Origin: JAVBRU01 sp031547595
GTDB lineage: Bacteria; Bacillota; Clostridia; Christensenellales; Aristaeellaceae
DNA: 10,139 nucleotides
Direction: 5' to 3'
NCBI GenBank assembly: GCA_031547595.1
Contig: JAVBRU010000036.1
Coordinates: 1-10,139 of the forward strand
The notes beneath the pieces were generated by a model, which ran no database searches, had not been told where the DNA came from, and saw only the letters and a program-made list of their open reading frames with translations. Positions 1-5,833 of the stretch are shown here, in pieces. Position numbers and translations under genes: made by a program. Within the stretch, counting starts at the first letter, position 1, and every line of letters starts with the position of its first letter.

Positions 1-651
1 TTCCTGCACTTCGGTCTGCGCGCTTTGCACAAAGGGCGACGCCCGCAGGAACGAGAGCACTTCCTCCAGCGGCTGCGCCGTGGTGATTTGAAGCAACAGG
101 CCGGATTTCGATACCTGCTGTGCATAGTCCGGCGCATCTGCGCCCGGTATCTGCGTTACTTGCTGGCACGCGCTTTGCAGGCGGTGCAGCAGCTCAAACA
201 CCCGTATTTCCAGCATGGGGCAGGGCTGCTTGAACAGCACGCGCACCGTATACGCCTGCACGGGTTGCTGCAGCTGCTGGAGGTACTTCTCTACGGTGTC
301 TATCAACGGCTGGGCATCTTCCTGCACGCTTGTTTGCAGATAGCGCTTGATAAAATCCACGCACTGCAGCAGCAGATCGCTGGCCTTCACGGCGTCCACC
401 TGAGCTGGCGGCAGGCCGCGAAGATGCGAAAACAACCCCTCCATACTGTGCGCCAGGCTGGAAATACCGCTCAGCCCCATCATCGCCGCAGAGCTTTTGA
501 GGGTGTGCATGATGCGGAAAATCTCCGGCGCGGCGCTCAGCAGCTTTTCGGGGGCATGCTCGCCCTCCAGCAGCAGCGCTTCCAGCGTTTCCAGGAAGGT
601 GTTTGTTTCAAACACAAACACATCCATCATGGCGTTTTGGAATGAATCCAT
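1..651 (-). CDS. cheA: Chemotaxis histidine kinase CheA, N-terminal part (runs off left edge)
   Basis: This is the N-terminal 217 residues of a CheA-type kinase, which takes signals from chemoreceptors and passes phosphate to CheY/CheB in the cytoplasm. Residues about 1-110 form a histidine phosphotransfer (P1) domain with the motif HTLKSSAAMMG; His49 is the expected phospho-acceptor. Residues about 133-217 (YTVRVLFKQPCPMLEIRVFE onward) resemble the ferredoxin-like CheY-binding P2 domain. The dimerisation, kinase and CheW-like domains would lie beyond the window. The ATG at 651 lies 2 nt after the receptor stop codon, and no good Shine-Dalgarno sequence precedes it (only a GGGG about 13 nt upstream), so translation is probably coupled to the receptor gene. 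The Hpt match is clear. A stand-alone Hpt protein is the main alternative, but the P2-like segment argues against it. Confidence 0.85.
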   Translation of the reverse strand, partial: MDSFQNAMMDVFVFETNTFLETLEALLLEGEHAPEKLLSAAPEIFRIMHTLKSSAAMMGLSGISSLAHSMEGLFSHLRGLPPAQVDAVKASDLLLQCVDFIKRYLQTSVQEDAQPLIDTVEKYLQQLQQPVQAYTVRVLFKQPCPMLEIRVFELLHRLQSACQQVTQIPGADAPDYAQQVSKSGLLLQITTAQPLEEVLSFLRASPFVQSAQTEVQE

Positions 652-653
652 AA

Positions 654-2408
654 TCAATATTTACCCCGATTGAAGTCCAGCGAGATTTGCGGCGCGGCGG
701 GCACTTTGGGGCTGGCTGGCGCGGCTTTTGCCTTGGCCTCGGGGGCATCCCCGCGCAGGCGGAAGCTGCTCACCAGATGCTCCATGTTCTGTGCCTGGGT
801 GGCCATTTCTGTGGCAGCCATGGCGCTGCGCTCTGCCGTTTCGCTGTTGAGGTGCACCACCTGCGCCACTTGCTCGATGCCGATGTTGATCTGCTCCACG
901 CCCATGGACTGCTCGGCAGAGGACTTGGCGATGTCGTCCATCAGCCGCGCCACCTGCATGATGCTGTCCACAATGCCTGTGAGCGCCTGGAAGGTCTTGG
1001 CCGCGATGCTTGCGCCCAGCTTGGCCTTTTCGAGGGAGTTTTCGATCAGCTGATCGGCGTCGTTGGCGGCTTGGGCGCTCTTGGCAGCCAGTTTACGCAC
1101 CTCGCCCGCCACCACAGCAAAGCCCTTGCCATGCTGGCCCGCATTCGCGGCCTCTACTGCAGCGTTGATGGAGAGGATGTTTGTTTGGAAAGAGATGTCG
1201 TCAATCAGACGGTTGATCTTGCTGATGCCCGCGCTGGCATTGCCGATTTCCTCCACCGCGCGCATCATATCGGACATCAGCTTTGTGCCGTCCTGGGCGC
1301 TTGTGCGCATGGTGGTGGCAAGCTCGCTGGCGGAGGCGGCCATCTTGGCGTTTTCCTTGGTGTTGAGGGAGATTTCGTAGATAGAGCTTGAAAGCTGCTC
1401 GATGGCGGTGGCCTGCTCGGACGAGCCCTGCGCCAACACATGGCTGTCATCGCTGACCTGCTTGGCGCCCAGGGACACCTGCTCGGCCACGGTGATGATG
1501 TTGCGCACCACCTGGTTGAGGTTAGAGGCCATACTTTCCATGGCTTGGCCCAGTACGTCCCGGTCGCTGAGCAGCTGTACCTTGGCAGACAAATCGCCGT
1601 CTGAAATGACCGCGAGCTGGTCTGCCTGCGCCTGGATGCCACTTGCCATATTGCGGAATGCTTCGGCCAACTGGCCTACTTCGTCTTTGGACTGGGTCTC
1701 AACATTCACATGCAGATCGCCCTCGGCAATGGTGTCTGCCGCAGTCACCATATCGCGCAGCGGCAGTGAGATCATGCGGTTGAGCAGGAAACCGATGCTA
1801 ATGGCCACCACAACGGACACGCCCATCAGTAGCATCAGCACCAAGCTGTATTGAGAAAACAGGCTGATGTTATCCGCCAGTGTTTTTTCCGCTTCTCTGA
1901 TGTTTTCGTTACCCCACTTGGACATGCTTGTGGATATCGTTTCTGCCATGTCCAAACCATTGTTGATCGTTAATAAGGCGCTTTCCATATCGCCTTTCTT
2001 GACTGCGCTGAGCACATCGTGGCAGAGCGGTTCAAAGGTAAAGGTGTATAAATCGAAGAGTATGTCAAACTCAGCCTTCGCCATATCGTTATCGATTGTG
2101 GAGGGGAAAACCTCCAAATATCCCTTAAAATCCGATATCAAAATGGCCATTTCTGCTTCGGAGCTTTTGAATGCCTCGCTATCTGCTTCAAAAAGCAGAT
2201 AGTTGCGCAGCAGCAAACGCTGTTTTTCAAAGCTTGCGCGCATGTGCCCCAGCAGATCAACGGCAACAACGTTTGCGTCATACATATAATTATCCGCTTG
2301 ATTGATGCGGTGCATGCCCAGATAGCCAAACACACCCATGGCCAACACCAGGACGACCATGATGGTGAATGCCAGGGTCAGTTTGCCGCGCATTTTCAGG
2401 TTCTTCAT
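654..2408 (-). CDS. Methyl-accepting chemotaxis protein (transmembrane chemoreceptor)
   Basis: This 584-residue receptor senses an outside stimulus and controls CheA. Residues about 10-31 are the first membrane helix, about 32-186 an extracellular helical domain of four-helix-bundle size, and about 187-209 the second membrane helix. A HAMP domain follows at about 210-262, with a second HAMP-like stretch (ISDGDLSAKV) at about 267-300. The cytoplasmic coiled-coil signalling domain spans about 300-550 and has the invariant hairpin tip around 405-440 (FQTNILSINAAVEAANAG, then GKGFAVVAGEVRKLA). The C-terminus is Ala/Pro-rich and ends DFNRGKY, with no NWETF-type CheR/CheB tether. The start at 2408 is chosen because GGAGG sits 6 nt upstream; an upstream in-frame ATG at 2435 has no such site. 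The ligand is unknown. cheA follows directly, implying one transcript. Confidence 0.95.
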   Translation of the reverse strand: MKNLKMRGKLTLAFTIMVVLVLAMGVFGYLGMHRINQADNYMYDANVVAVDLLGHMRASFEKQRLLLRNYLLFEADSEAFKSSEAEMAILISDFKGYLEVFPSTIDNDMAKAEFDILFDLYTFTFEPLCHDVLSAVKKGDMESALLTINNGLDMAETISTSMSKWGNENIREAEKTLADNISLFSQYSLVLMLLMGVSVVVAISIGFLLNRMISLPLRDMVTAADTIAEGDLHVNVETQSKDEVGQLAEAFRNMASGIQAQADQLAVISDGDLSAKVQLLSDRDVLGQAMESMASNLNQVVRNIITVAEQVSLGAKQVSDDSHVLAQGSSEQATAIEQLSSSIYEISLNTKENAKMAASASELATTMRTSAQDGTKLMSDMMRAVEEIGNASAGISKINRLIDDISFQTNILSINAAVEAANAGQHGKGFAVVAGEVRKLAAKSAQAANDADQLIENSLEKAKLGASIAAKTFQALTGIVDSIMQVARLMDDIAKSSAEQSMGVEQINIGIEQVAQVVHLNSETAERSAMAATEMATQAQNMEHLVSSFRLRGDAPEAKAKAAPASPKVPAAPQISLDFNRGKY

Positions 2409-2414
2409 ATGAAT

Positions 2415-2419
2415 CCTCC
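2415..2419 (-). promoter_or_regulatory. Ribosome binding site fixing the MCP start
   Basis: GGAGG on the minus strand lies 6 nt before the ATG at 2408. It decides this start over an in-frame ATG 27 nt further upstream at 2435. Confidence 0.8.
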
Positions 2420-2450
2420 GCCTTTTATAAGACACTCCTGTATGGGAAAG

Positions 2451-2479
2451 ATTATACTATATAATTCCCCCAAATTCAA
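2451..2479 (-). promoter_or_regulatory. Promoter of the MCP-cheA transcript
   Basis: On the minus strand, TTGAAT (2479-2474) is separated by 17 nt from a consensus TATAAT (2456-2451), about 43 nt before the MCP start codon. It is a sigma-A type promoter. I see no sigma-28 (flagellar/chemotaxis) consensus here. Confidence 0.75.
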
Positions 2480-2520
2480 TACGAAAAGAAGCAGATGCTT
2501 GCCGGGGTGCCAGATTCTGC

Positions 2521-2549
2521 TTGCAAACATCAAAATCATGGGCTATACT
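2521..2549 (+). promoter_or_regulatory. Promoter of the isomerase gene
   Basis: TTGCAA (2521-2526) is followed after exactly 17 nt by TATACT (2544-2549), a sigma-A type promoter. The start codon lies 34 nt downstream of the -10 element. Confidence 0.7.
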
Positions 2550-2583
2550 GGATGCAACAAATTTATTTCCGGGAGGAATGCTT

Positions 2584-3393
2584 ATGCCGTTATTGGGTGC
2601 GCGCGCACATGACTATCACTTGTCCACGCCGGATGACGTGTTTTCTGCTATCAAAAACGATGGTTTTTCCGTGATTCAGCTGGCCACGAAAAAATCTTTT
2701 GGCATGCCGTATCCGCTAACAGATGAGCAGATCGCGCTTTTGCAGGGTGCGCTTTCGCGCAGCGGCATTCAGATTGCCGTGCTGGGCTGCTATATCAACC
2801 CCGCATTGCCAGACAAGCAGGCGCGCATCCAGGAGGTGGACACCTTCATCAGCGCTCTGCCCGCATGCAAAGCGCTGGGCGCTGGCTGCGTGGGCACCGA
2901 GACCACGCGTTTCACCGGCACCGAGGCGCAGCGTGCCGTCGCCTTTGAATGGCTGTTGGAAGGCGTGCAAAGAATGGCTGAGGCCGCCGAAAAACACGGC
3001 GTCACCGTGGGGATTGAGCCGGTGGCGGAGCACGTGCTCAACACCCCGGAGCTGGCGGCGGAGCTGCTGCGCCGCGTGGGCAGCTCGCGCGTGAAAATCA
3101 TTTTTGATGCGGTCAACCTCATCACCGCGCCCTACCGCTTCACCCAGGCCGCGTTTTTCCGCCGCTGCCTGAACGCGTTTGAGCAGCACATCATCGCCAT
3201 GCATGTGAAGGATACCCTCTTTACCGCCGATGGCGAAAAGGTGTCCGCCCCGCTGTTTGACGGGCAGCTGGATTGGCCGATCCTGCTCAACTGGGCAAAG
3301 GATAAGCCGAACCTGCCGCTGCTTCGCGAGGAAGCGATGCCGGAGCGCAGCGTACGCGAAATACAAAAAATGCGCCACTATTTGGAAGAATAG
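2584..3393 (+). CDS. Sugar phosphate isomerase/epimerase family TIM-barrel protein
   Basis: The 269-residue product fits the AP-endonuclease-2-like (xylose isomerase-like) TIM-barrel superfamily, whose members isomerise or epimerise sugars and related polyols using a divalent metal. Likely metal ligands sit at the expected strand ends: Glu145 in GIEPVAEH, Asp175 in IIFDAVNLI, His207 in AMHVKD and Glu249 or Glu250 in LLREEAMPERS. Other family-like stretches are GCVGTETTRFTG (101-112) and FDGQLDWPILL. GGGAGGA at 2571-2577 lies 7 nt before the ATG at 2584; the ATG at 2578 is too close to it. The gene is monocistronic, with its own promoter and a terminator at 3486-3519. The substrate cannot be read from the sequence, and inosose dehydratase or a tagatose/psicose 3-epimerase-like activity are alternatives. 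Confidence 0.85.
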   Translation: MPLLGARAHDYHLSTPDDVFSAIKNDGFSVIQLATKKSFGMPYPLTDEQIALLQGALSRSGIQIAVLGCYINPALPDKQARIQEVDTFISALPACKALGAGCVGTETTRFTGTEAQRAVAFEWLLEGVQRMAEAAEKHGVTVGIEPVAEHVLNTPELAAELLRRVGSSRVKIIFDAVNLITAPYRFTQAAFFRRCLNAFEQHIIAMHVKDTLFTADGEKVSAPLFDGQLDWPILLNWAKDKPNLPLLREEAMPERSVREIQKMRHYLEE

Positions 3394-3485
3394 CGCGCAA
3401 TCAATCGGGCACAATAGCAACGAGGCCCGGACAAAGCAAGCAACTGATGCATATCAAGTATGTATGCTATGTCCAATCAGCCTTG

Positions 3486-3519
3486 GAGAACATGTCAAAA
3501 GTGACATGTTCTCTTTTTT
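3486..3519 (+). terminator. Intrinsic terminator after the isomerase gene
   Basis: A perfect 12-bp stem GAGAACATGTCA / TGACATGTTCTC closes a 4-nt AAAG loop and is followed by six T residues. It lies 92 nt beyond the isomerase stop codon. The same hairpin lies just past the end of the convergent gene on the minus strand, but it lacks a T tract in that direction. Confidence 0.9.
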
Positions 3520-3521
3520 GA

Positions 3522-3884
3522 CTACCTGCGCATCTTTTGGATCTTTGCAATATCATTGCTGCCTAACAATTTCAGCTTGCTTTCGTGGGCAATCAAGTAT
3601 GCGATCATTTCATCCGCACTGTCAAATTCTGTTTTTCTGCCGTTTGAACACTGATTGGCATCCCACTGCATTGCTGTAACCAGAGGAACTCTCTTTTCGG
3701 AAAGGCCCTTTTGCGTTTTTAGGTGGCACGCAAAGATCCCCCGGTCGCTGACAATTTCGGCTTCTAATGCAGAAGGCAAACGGAAAATGATTTGCATGTT
3801 GCCAAAAAACTTTTCATCAAGGGTTGCTGCTAAAATTTCAAAGCTCAGTTTTCTAAGCGCATCAAGTATTGCTTCAAAGTCCAT
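3522..3884 (-). CDS. Hypothetical protein, last gene of the RNase/barstar operon
   Basis: I do not recognise this 120-residue protein. It is soluble in appearance, with no signal peptide or membrane helix, a hydrophobic N-terminal helix-like stretch (FEAILDALRKLSFEILAATL) and a central FGNMQIIF...EIVSDRGIFACHL segment. The IVSDRG pattern is reminiscent of small proteins found beside polymorphic toxins, but that is an impression and not an identification. The ATG at 3884 has AGGAAAG 6 nt upstream and lies 9 nt beyond the barstar stop codon, so it is probably co-transcribed with the RNase and inhibitor. Base composition is visibly more AT-rich than in the other genes of the operon, which may indicate separate acquisition. 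A second immunity or accessory protein is possible, as is an unrelated gene. Confidence 0.7.
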   Translation of the reverse strand: MDFEAILDALRKLSFEILAATLDEKFFGNMQIIFRLPSALEAEIVSDRGIFACHLKTQKGLSEKRVPLVTAMQWDANQCSNGRKTEFDSADEMIAYLIAHESKLKLLGSNDIAKIQKMRR

Positions 3885-3893
3885 ATTTCTTTC

Positions 3894-4166
3894 CTAATCC
3901 ATCAGCTTTACCCAGATGGCCGGGTTTTCCTCGCTTGCGGACGCAAACACGTTCAGCAGCTTGTCACCATAGCCAGGGAGGTTTTGCCGCAGTGTGGCGC
4001 AGTGCGTGACTACAATGCACACGTCGTTCAGGCTGGTCAGCACATCGCTCAGCGCGTCCAGGTTACGCCCATAGTATGCGGGGGCGGAAAGCGCTTTTTG
4101 CAGGGCATCGTGGGCGGATTCCTTGGAGAGCCAGCCGCCGGCAGGAAGTACGATCAGGCGGTGCAT
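3894..4166 (-). CDS. Barstar family ribonuclease inhibitor
   Basis: This 90-residue cytoplasmic protein resembles barstar, which binds barnase-type RNases and blocks their active site. The core signature is YYGRNLDALSDVLT (31-44), matching barstar YYGENLDALWDCLT. By that match Tyr31, Asn35, Asp37, Asp41 and Thr44 correspond to barstar Tyr29, Asn33, Asp35, Asp39 and Thr42, of which Asp39 plugs the RNase active site. Barstar Trp38 is Ser40 here. Aligning VFASASEE (73-80) with barstar VFREAKAE makes barstar Glu76 a serine and keeps Glu80. The ATG at 4166 starts 1 nt after the RNase stop codon, and its GAGGTG ribosome binding site lies inside the last RNase codons, so toxin and inhibitor synthesis are likely coupled. 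Length equals barstar. Confidence 0.88.
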   Translation of the reverse strand: MHRLIVLPAGGWLSKESAHDALQKALSAPAYYGRNLDALSDVLTSLNDVCIVVTHCATLRQNLPGYGDKLLNVFASASEENPAIWVKLMD

Positions 4167-4167
4167 G

Positions 4168-4659
4168 CTATTTCACCTCGGTAAAGCTTTCATAGTGGTC
4201 GTCGGAGTAGTAGATCAGGCCGTCGTTGGAGTAGACAATGCGGAATGCATTTCGGTAGCCGCCGGTATAGTTGATGTCGCATTCCTTCCAGGTGCGCCCC
4301 TTCTGCGCGGGCAGCAGCCCTTCGTTGTTGCCAAAGGTATCGCCGCCGATGCTCTTGCCGGGGGCGACCTCCTGAAGGTTTCCCTTGGCGTTGTCCCAGC
4401 CCAGGGCGCGCGCTTCGTTCTTGGTGATGAAGTTCTGCGGCAGCGTACCGTAGGTTTTGAGGTATAGCGCCACGTCATCCTTGCTGGTGTAGCTGCCCTG
4501 CTTGTTCAACGGCGCGGCGGTGGGGGCCTGCGTGACGGTCTGCTCGGCAGAGAGCAGTGCTCCAAGGTCAAAATCATCGGTGCAGCCGGTCAGCCCGATA
4601 GCAGCCAGAATGAGTGCCAGCAGCAGGGGAATCAGGCGGCAGAAAGTGCGTTTCTTCAT
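4168..4659 (-). CDS. Barnase-type ribonuclease with lipoprotein signal peptide
   Basis: This is a guanyl-preferring RNase of the barnase (N1/T1, microbial ribonuclease) family. Residues 1-25 form a signal peptide (basic MKKR, then a Leu/Ala-rich core) ending in the lipobox LTGC, so Cys26 is probably lipidated and the enzyme held on the outer face of the membrane. A linker of about 27 residues leads to the RNase domain at about 54-163. Against barnase the domain aligns without gaps at a constant offset of 53: Lys80, Asp107, Glu126 (general base), Arg136, Arg140, His155 (general acid) and Tyr156 match Lys27, Asp54, Glu73, Arg83, Arg87, His102 and Tyr103. Barnase Arg59 is Asn112 here. The enzyme should be active. 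GGAGGAG lies 10 nt before the ATG, inside the end of the upstream gene, whose stop is 1 nt away. The barstar gene follows after 1 nt. Confidence 0.93.
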   Translation of the reverse strand: MKKRTFCRLIPLLLALILAAIGLTGCTDDFDLGALLSAEQTVTQAPTAAPLNKQGSYTSKDDVALYLKTYGTLPQNFITKNEARALGWDNAKGNLQEVAPGKSIGGDTFGNNEGLLPAQKGRTWKECDINYTGGYRNAFRIVYSNDGLIYYSDDHYESFTEVK

Positions 4660-4660
4660 A

Positions 4661-5110
4661 TTAGTTATTCTCCTCCAACAGGTGTTGCAAAAGCGCGGCG
4701 CAGGTTTCTACAAAACGTGCGCAGGGGCGGGTGGTGTAGTAGCTGGCATCGCGCAGCGCAGGGGTGGGGGAGGGCGAAACGCCATGCAGCGAAAGCAGCT
4801 CCCGGCAGATGAGGGAGCCGTGTTCCTGCCCCATGGCGGCGGCAAGCCCTTGGGTTTCGCGGTAGAGCCGCTCTTTGGTGGCCTGATCGGGCGTGTCATA
4901 GCCGCGCAGCATGCCCAGCGCCAACGCCATGCCGCTCACAGCGCCGCAGACTTCCCTTAGCCCCCCTACGCCGCCGCCCAGTGCGCTGCTCAGGCGCAGA
5001 GCAGTTTTTTCGTCCAGATTCATTTCCTCGGCAAAGGCGGCAAATACCGCCTGGGCGCAGTTGTAGCCCCCATCAAAATAGGCGCGTGCCTTTTGTGCTT
5101 TATCAGACAA
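4661..5110 (-). CDS. C_GCAxxG_C_C family protein (TTG start)
   Basis: The 149-residue product shows the pattern of the C_GCAxxG_C_C family, small cysteine-motif proteins of anaerobes thought to bind a metal or act in redox chemistry, with no firmly assigned reaction. The defining residues are Cys18 in GGYNCAQAVF, a GGGVGG turn (45-50), Cys55 in REVCGAVSGMALALG, Cys102 in ICREL and Cys130 in RPCARFV, with Cys137 shortly after. Length is typical for the family. Translation should start at TTG (5110), because AAGGAGG lies 7 nt upstream and the next in-frame Met (residue 30) would remove Cys18. It is the first gene of the operon: promoter at 5143-5172, and the RNase gene begins 1 nt after its stop. 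What a redox-type protein does with an RNase/inhibitor pair is unclear. Confidence 0.88.
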   Translation of the reverse strand: MSDKAQKARAYFDGGYNCAQAVFAAFAEEMNLDEKTALRLSSALGGGVGGLREVCGAVSGMALALGMLRGYDTPDQATKERLYRETQGLAAAMGQEHGSLICRELLSLHGVSPSPTPALRDASYYTTRPCARFVETCAALLQHLLEENN

Positions 5111-5117
5111 TGGAAAT

Positions 5118-5124
5118 CCTCCTT
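5118..5124 (-). promoter_or_regulatory. Ribosome binding site deciding a TTG start
   Basis: A full AAGGAGG on the minus strand lies 7 nt before TTG at 5110. No ATG or GTG in frame is closer, so TTG is the start of the C_GCAxxG_C_C protein. Confidence 0.8.
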
Positions 5125-5142
5125 CAATGGAATGTATTTGCT

Positions 5143-5172
5143 ATCATACCGCAACCCTTGGCCGGATTGCAA
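5143..5172 (-). promoter_or_regulatory. Promoter of the C_GCAxxG_C_C / RNase / barstar operon
   Basis: On the minus strand, TTGCAA (5172-5167) precedes TATGAT (5148-5143) with an 18-nt spacer. It lies between the regulator's terminator and the TTG start codon, and no promoter-like sequence was seen in the 1-9 nt gaps further downstream, so it probably drives all four genes. Confidence 0.6.
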
Positions 5173-5184
5173 GGGGAACCATAT

Positions 5185-5211
5185 AAAAAACGACCAAAGA
5201 GGCCGTTTTTT
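5185..5211 (-). terminator. Intrinsic terminator of the HTH regulator gene
   Basis: Reading the minus strand, AAAAAACGGCC and GGTCGTTTTTT pair over 11 positions (one G-U wobble) around the 5-nt loop TCTTT, ending in six T residues. It begins 1 nt after the regulator's stop codon. In the plus direction the wobble becomes an A-C mismatch, so it is mainly a minus-strand terminator. Confidence 0.85.
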
Positions 5212-5212
5212 A

Positions 5213-5467
5213 CTACGATTCTTTCGTTTGCACTTCATAGGAGAGAATATCCTCCGGCTTGCACTGCAGGGCATAGCAAATCCGCGCCAGCACATCCAAA
5301 TCCAGCTTTTCCACCCTGTTCTCATACCAACGGTCAATGACAGAGAAGCGGCAATTGACCAGCGTGGCCAATTGGTTGCGGTTCATCCCCCGTGTGTCCA
5401 GCAAGGATTTCAGCCGCACTTCGATCCTGCCATAGTCTTTCAGTGTAAGAATAGAGTTTTCCTGCAT
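5213..5467 (-). CDS. Cro/CI-type (XRE family) helix-turn-helix regulator
   Basis: This 84-residue protein is almost entirely one Cro/CI-type DNA-binding domain. IEVRLKSLLDTRGMNRNQLA (15-34) gives helix 1 and the start of helix 2. The turn and recognition helix lie around VNCRFSVIDRWYEN (37-50), and DLDVLARICYALQCKPEDIL (57-76) closes the domain in the usual way. There is no ligand-binding domain. The ATG at 5467 has AGGTGA about 10 nt upstream, a weak site. The gene is transcribed divergently from the small cysteine-rich gene and followed at once by its own terminator. An ATGGG-N2-CCCAT inverted repeat (5513-5524) between the two promoters is a candidate operator, which would suit autoregulation plus control of the neighbour. 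Such short regulators are common in Clostridia, and the target is inferred only. Confidence 0.88.
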   Translation of the reverse strand: MQENSILTLKDYGRIEVRLKSLLDTRGMNRNQLATLVNCRFSVIDRWYENRVEKLDLDVLARICYALQCKPEDILSYEVQTKES

Positions 5468-5498
5468 CGCTCATCATCACCTGCGTTTCTAAATTGGC

Positions 5499-5504
5499 AT
5501 TATA
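5499..5504 (-). promoter_or_regulatory. Probable -10 element of the HTH regulator gene
   Basis: A consensus TATAAT lies on the minus strand 31 nt before the regulator start codon. The -35 region is poor: TGCAAT with an 18-nt spacer, or GCAATG with 17. This suggests a weak or activator-dependent promoter. The inverted repeat at 5513-5524 falls in the spacer. Confidence 0.5.
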
Positions 5505-5512
5505 TCCATTGT

Positions 5513-5524
5513 ATGGGTGCCCAT
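5513..5524. promoter_or_regulatory. Inverted repeat, candidate operator
   Basis: ATGGG-TG-CCCAT is an inverted repeat with 5-bp arms. It sits in the spacer of the regulator's promoter and 6 nt before the -35 element of the divergent gene, where a bound dimer could affect both. Binding by the adjacent Cro/CI-type protein is inferred from position only. Confidence 0.4.
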
Positions 5525-5530
5525 TGCATA

Positions 5531-5559
5531 TTGACAATTACTCTATAAAAGATTACTAT
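5531..5559 (+). promoter_or_regulatory. Promoter of the cysteine-rich small protein gene
   Basis: A consensus TTGACA (5531-5536) is followed after 17 nt by TACTAT (5554-5559). It is one of the closest matches to the sigma-A consensus in the window. Confidence 0.75.
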
Positions 5560-5592
5560 GTGTGTAGTAACACGAAAGAAGGAGGAAAAAGG

Positions 5593-5799
5593 ATGCTTTG
5601 CGAAAACCGCTTATGCATTTATTTTGAGGATAATCACTGCACTTTGCCGCAGATCAGTATCAATCAGGCAGGCGCTTGTGACGCCTGCATTCGGATAGAT
5701 TTTGACGAAGCGGAGCTGATCCCCAAGCGTTTTTATATCCGATCAATTTATGGGCGTAACGAAAGTACCGGGACCCCGGCAGAAAAAAAAGAAGCATAA
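5593..5799 (+). CDS. Small cysteine-rich protein, function unknown
   Basis: This 68-residue protein has no name I can support. Its N-terminal half carries five cysteines spaced C-x4-C-x7-C-x12-C-x2-C (residues 3, 8, 16, 29, 32), with His15 next to the third, which suggests a bound zinc ion or other metal. The second half is charged and ends in a Lys/Glu-rich tail (TPAEKKEA). There is no signal peptide or membrane helix. The start is well supported: AAGGAGG at 5579-5585, 7 nt before ATG, and a near-consensus promoter just upstream. A hairpin terminator follows at 5808-5833. It is divergent from the HTH regulator gene and may be its target. Similar small Cys-motif proteins seem familiar from Clostridia, but I recall no assigned role. 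Confidence 0.75.
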   Translation: MLCENRLCIYFEDNHCTLPQISINQAGACDACIRIDFDEAELIPKRFYIRSIYGRNESTGTPAEKKEA

Positions 5800-5807
5800 G
5801 AGCGAAG

Positions 5808-5833
5808 AAAGCGGCGCAAAAAGCGCCGCTTTT
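5808..5833 (+). terminator. Intrinsic terminator after the cysteine-rich gene
   Basis: AAAGCGGCGC and GCGCCGCTTT form a perfect 10-bp stem around an AAAAA loop, ending in a short T run (TTTT, three of them in the stem). It starts 8 nt beyond the stop codon. Confidence 0.85.

Noticed and set aside
25..645. 206-codon open frame opposite cheA
   Set aside because: The minus strand encodes a clear Hpt and P2 domain; the plus frame is His/Gln/Leu-rich shadow sequence.
2409..2435. Upstream in-frame ATG extending the MCP by 9 residues
   Set aside because: The GGAGG site falls inside this extension and is correctly spaced only for the ATG at 2408.
2716..3420. 234-codon open frame antisense to the isomerase gene
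   Set aside because: The plus-strand gene has a promoter, ribosome binding site, terminator and conserved metal ligands; the antisense frame has none.
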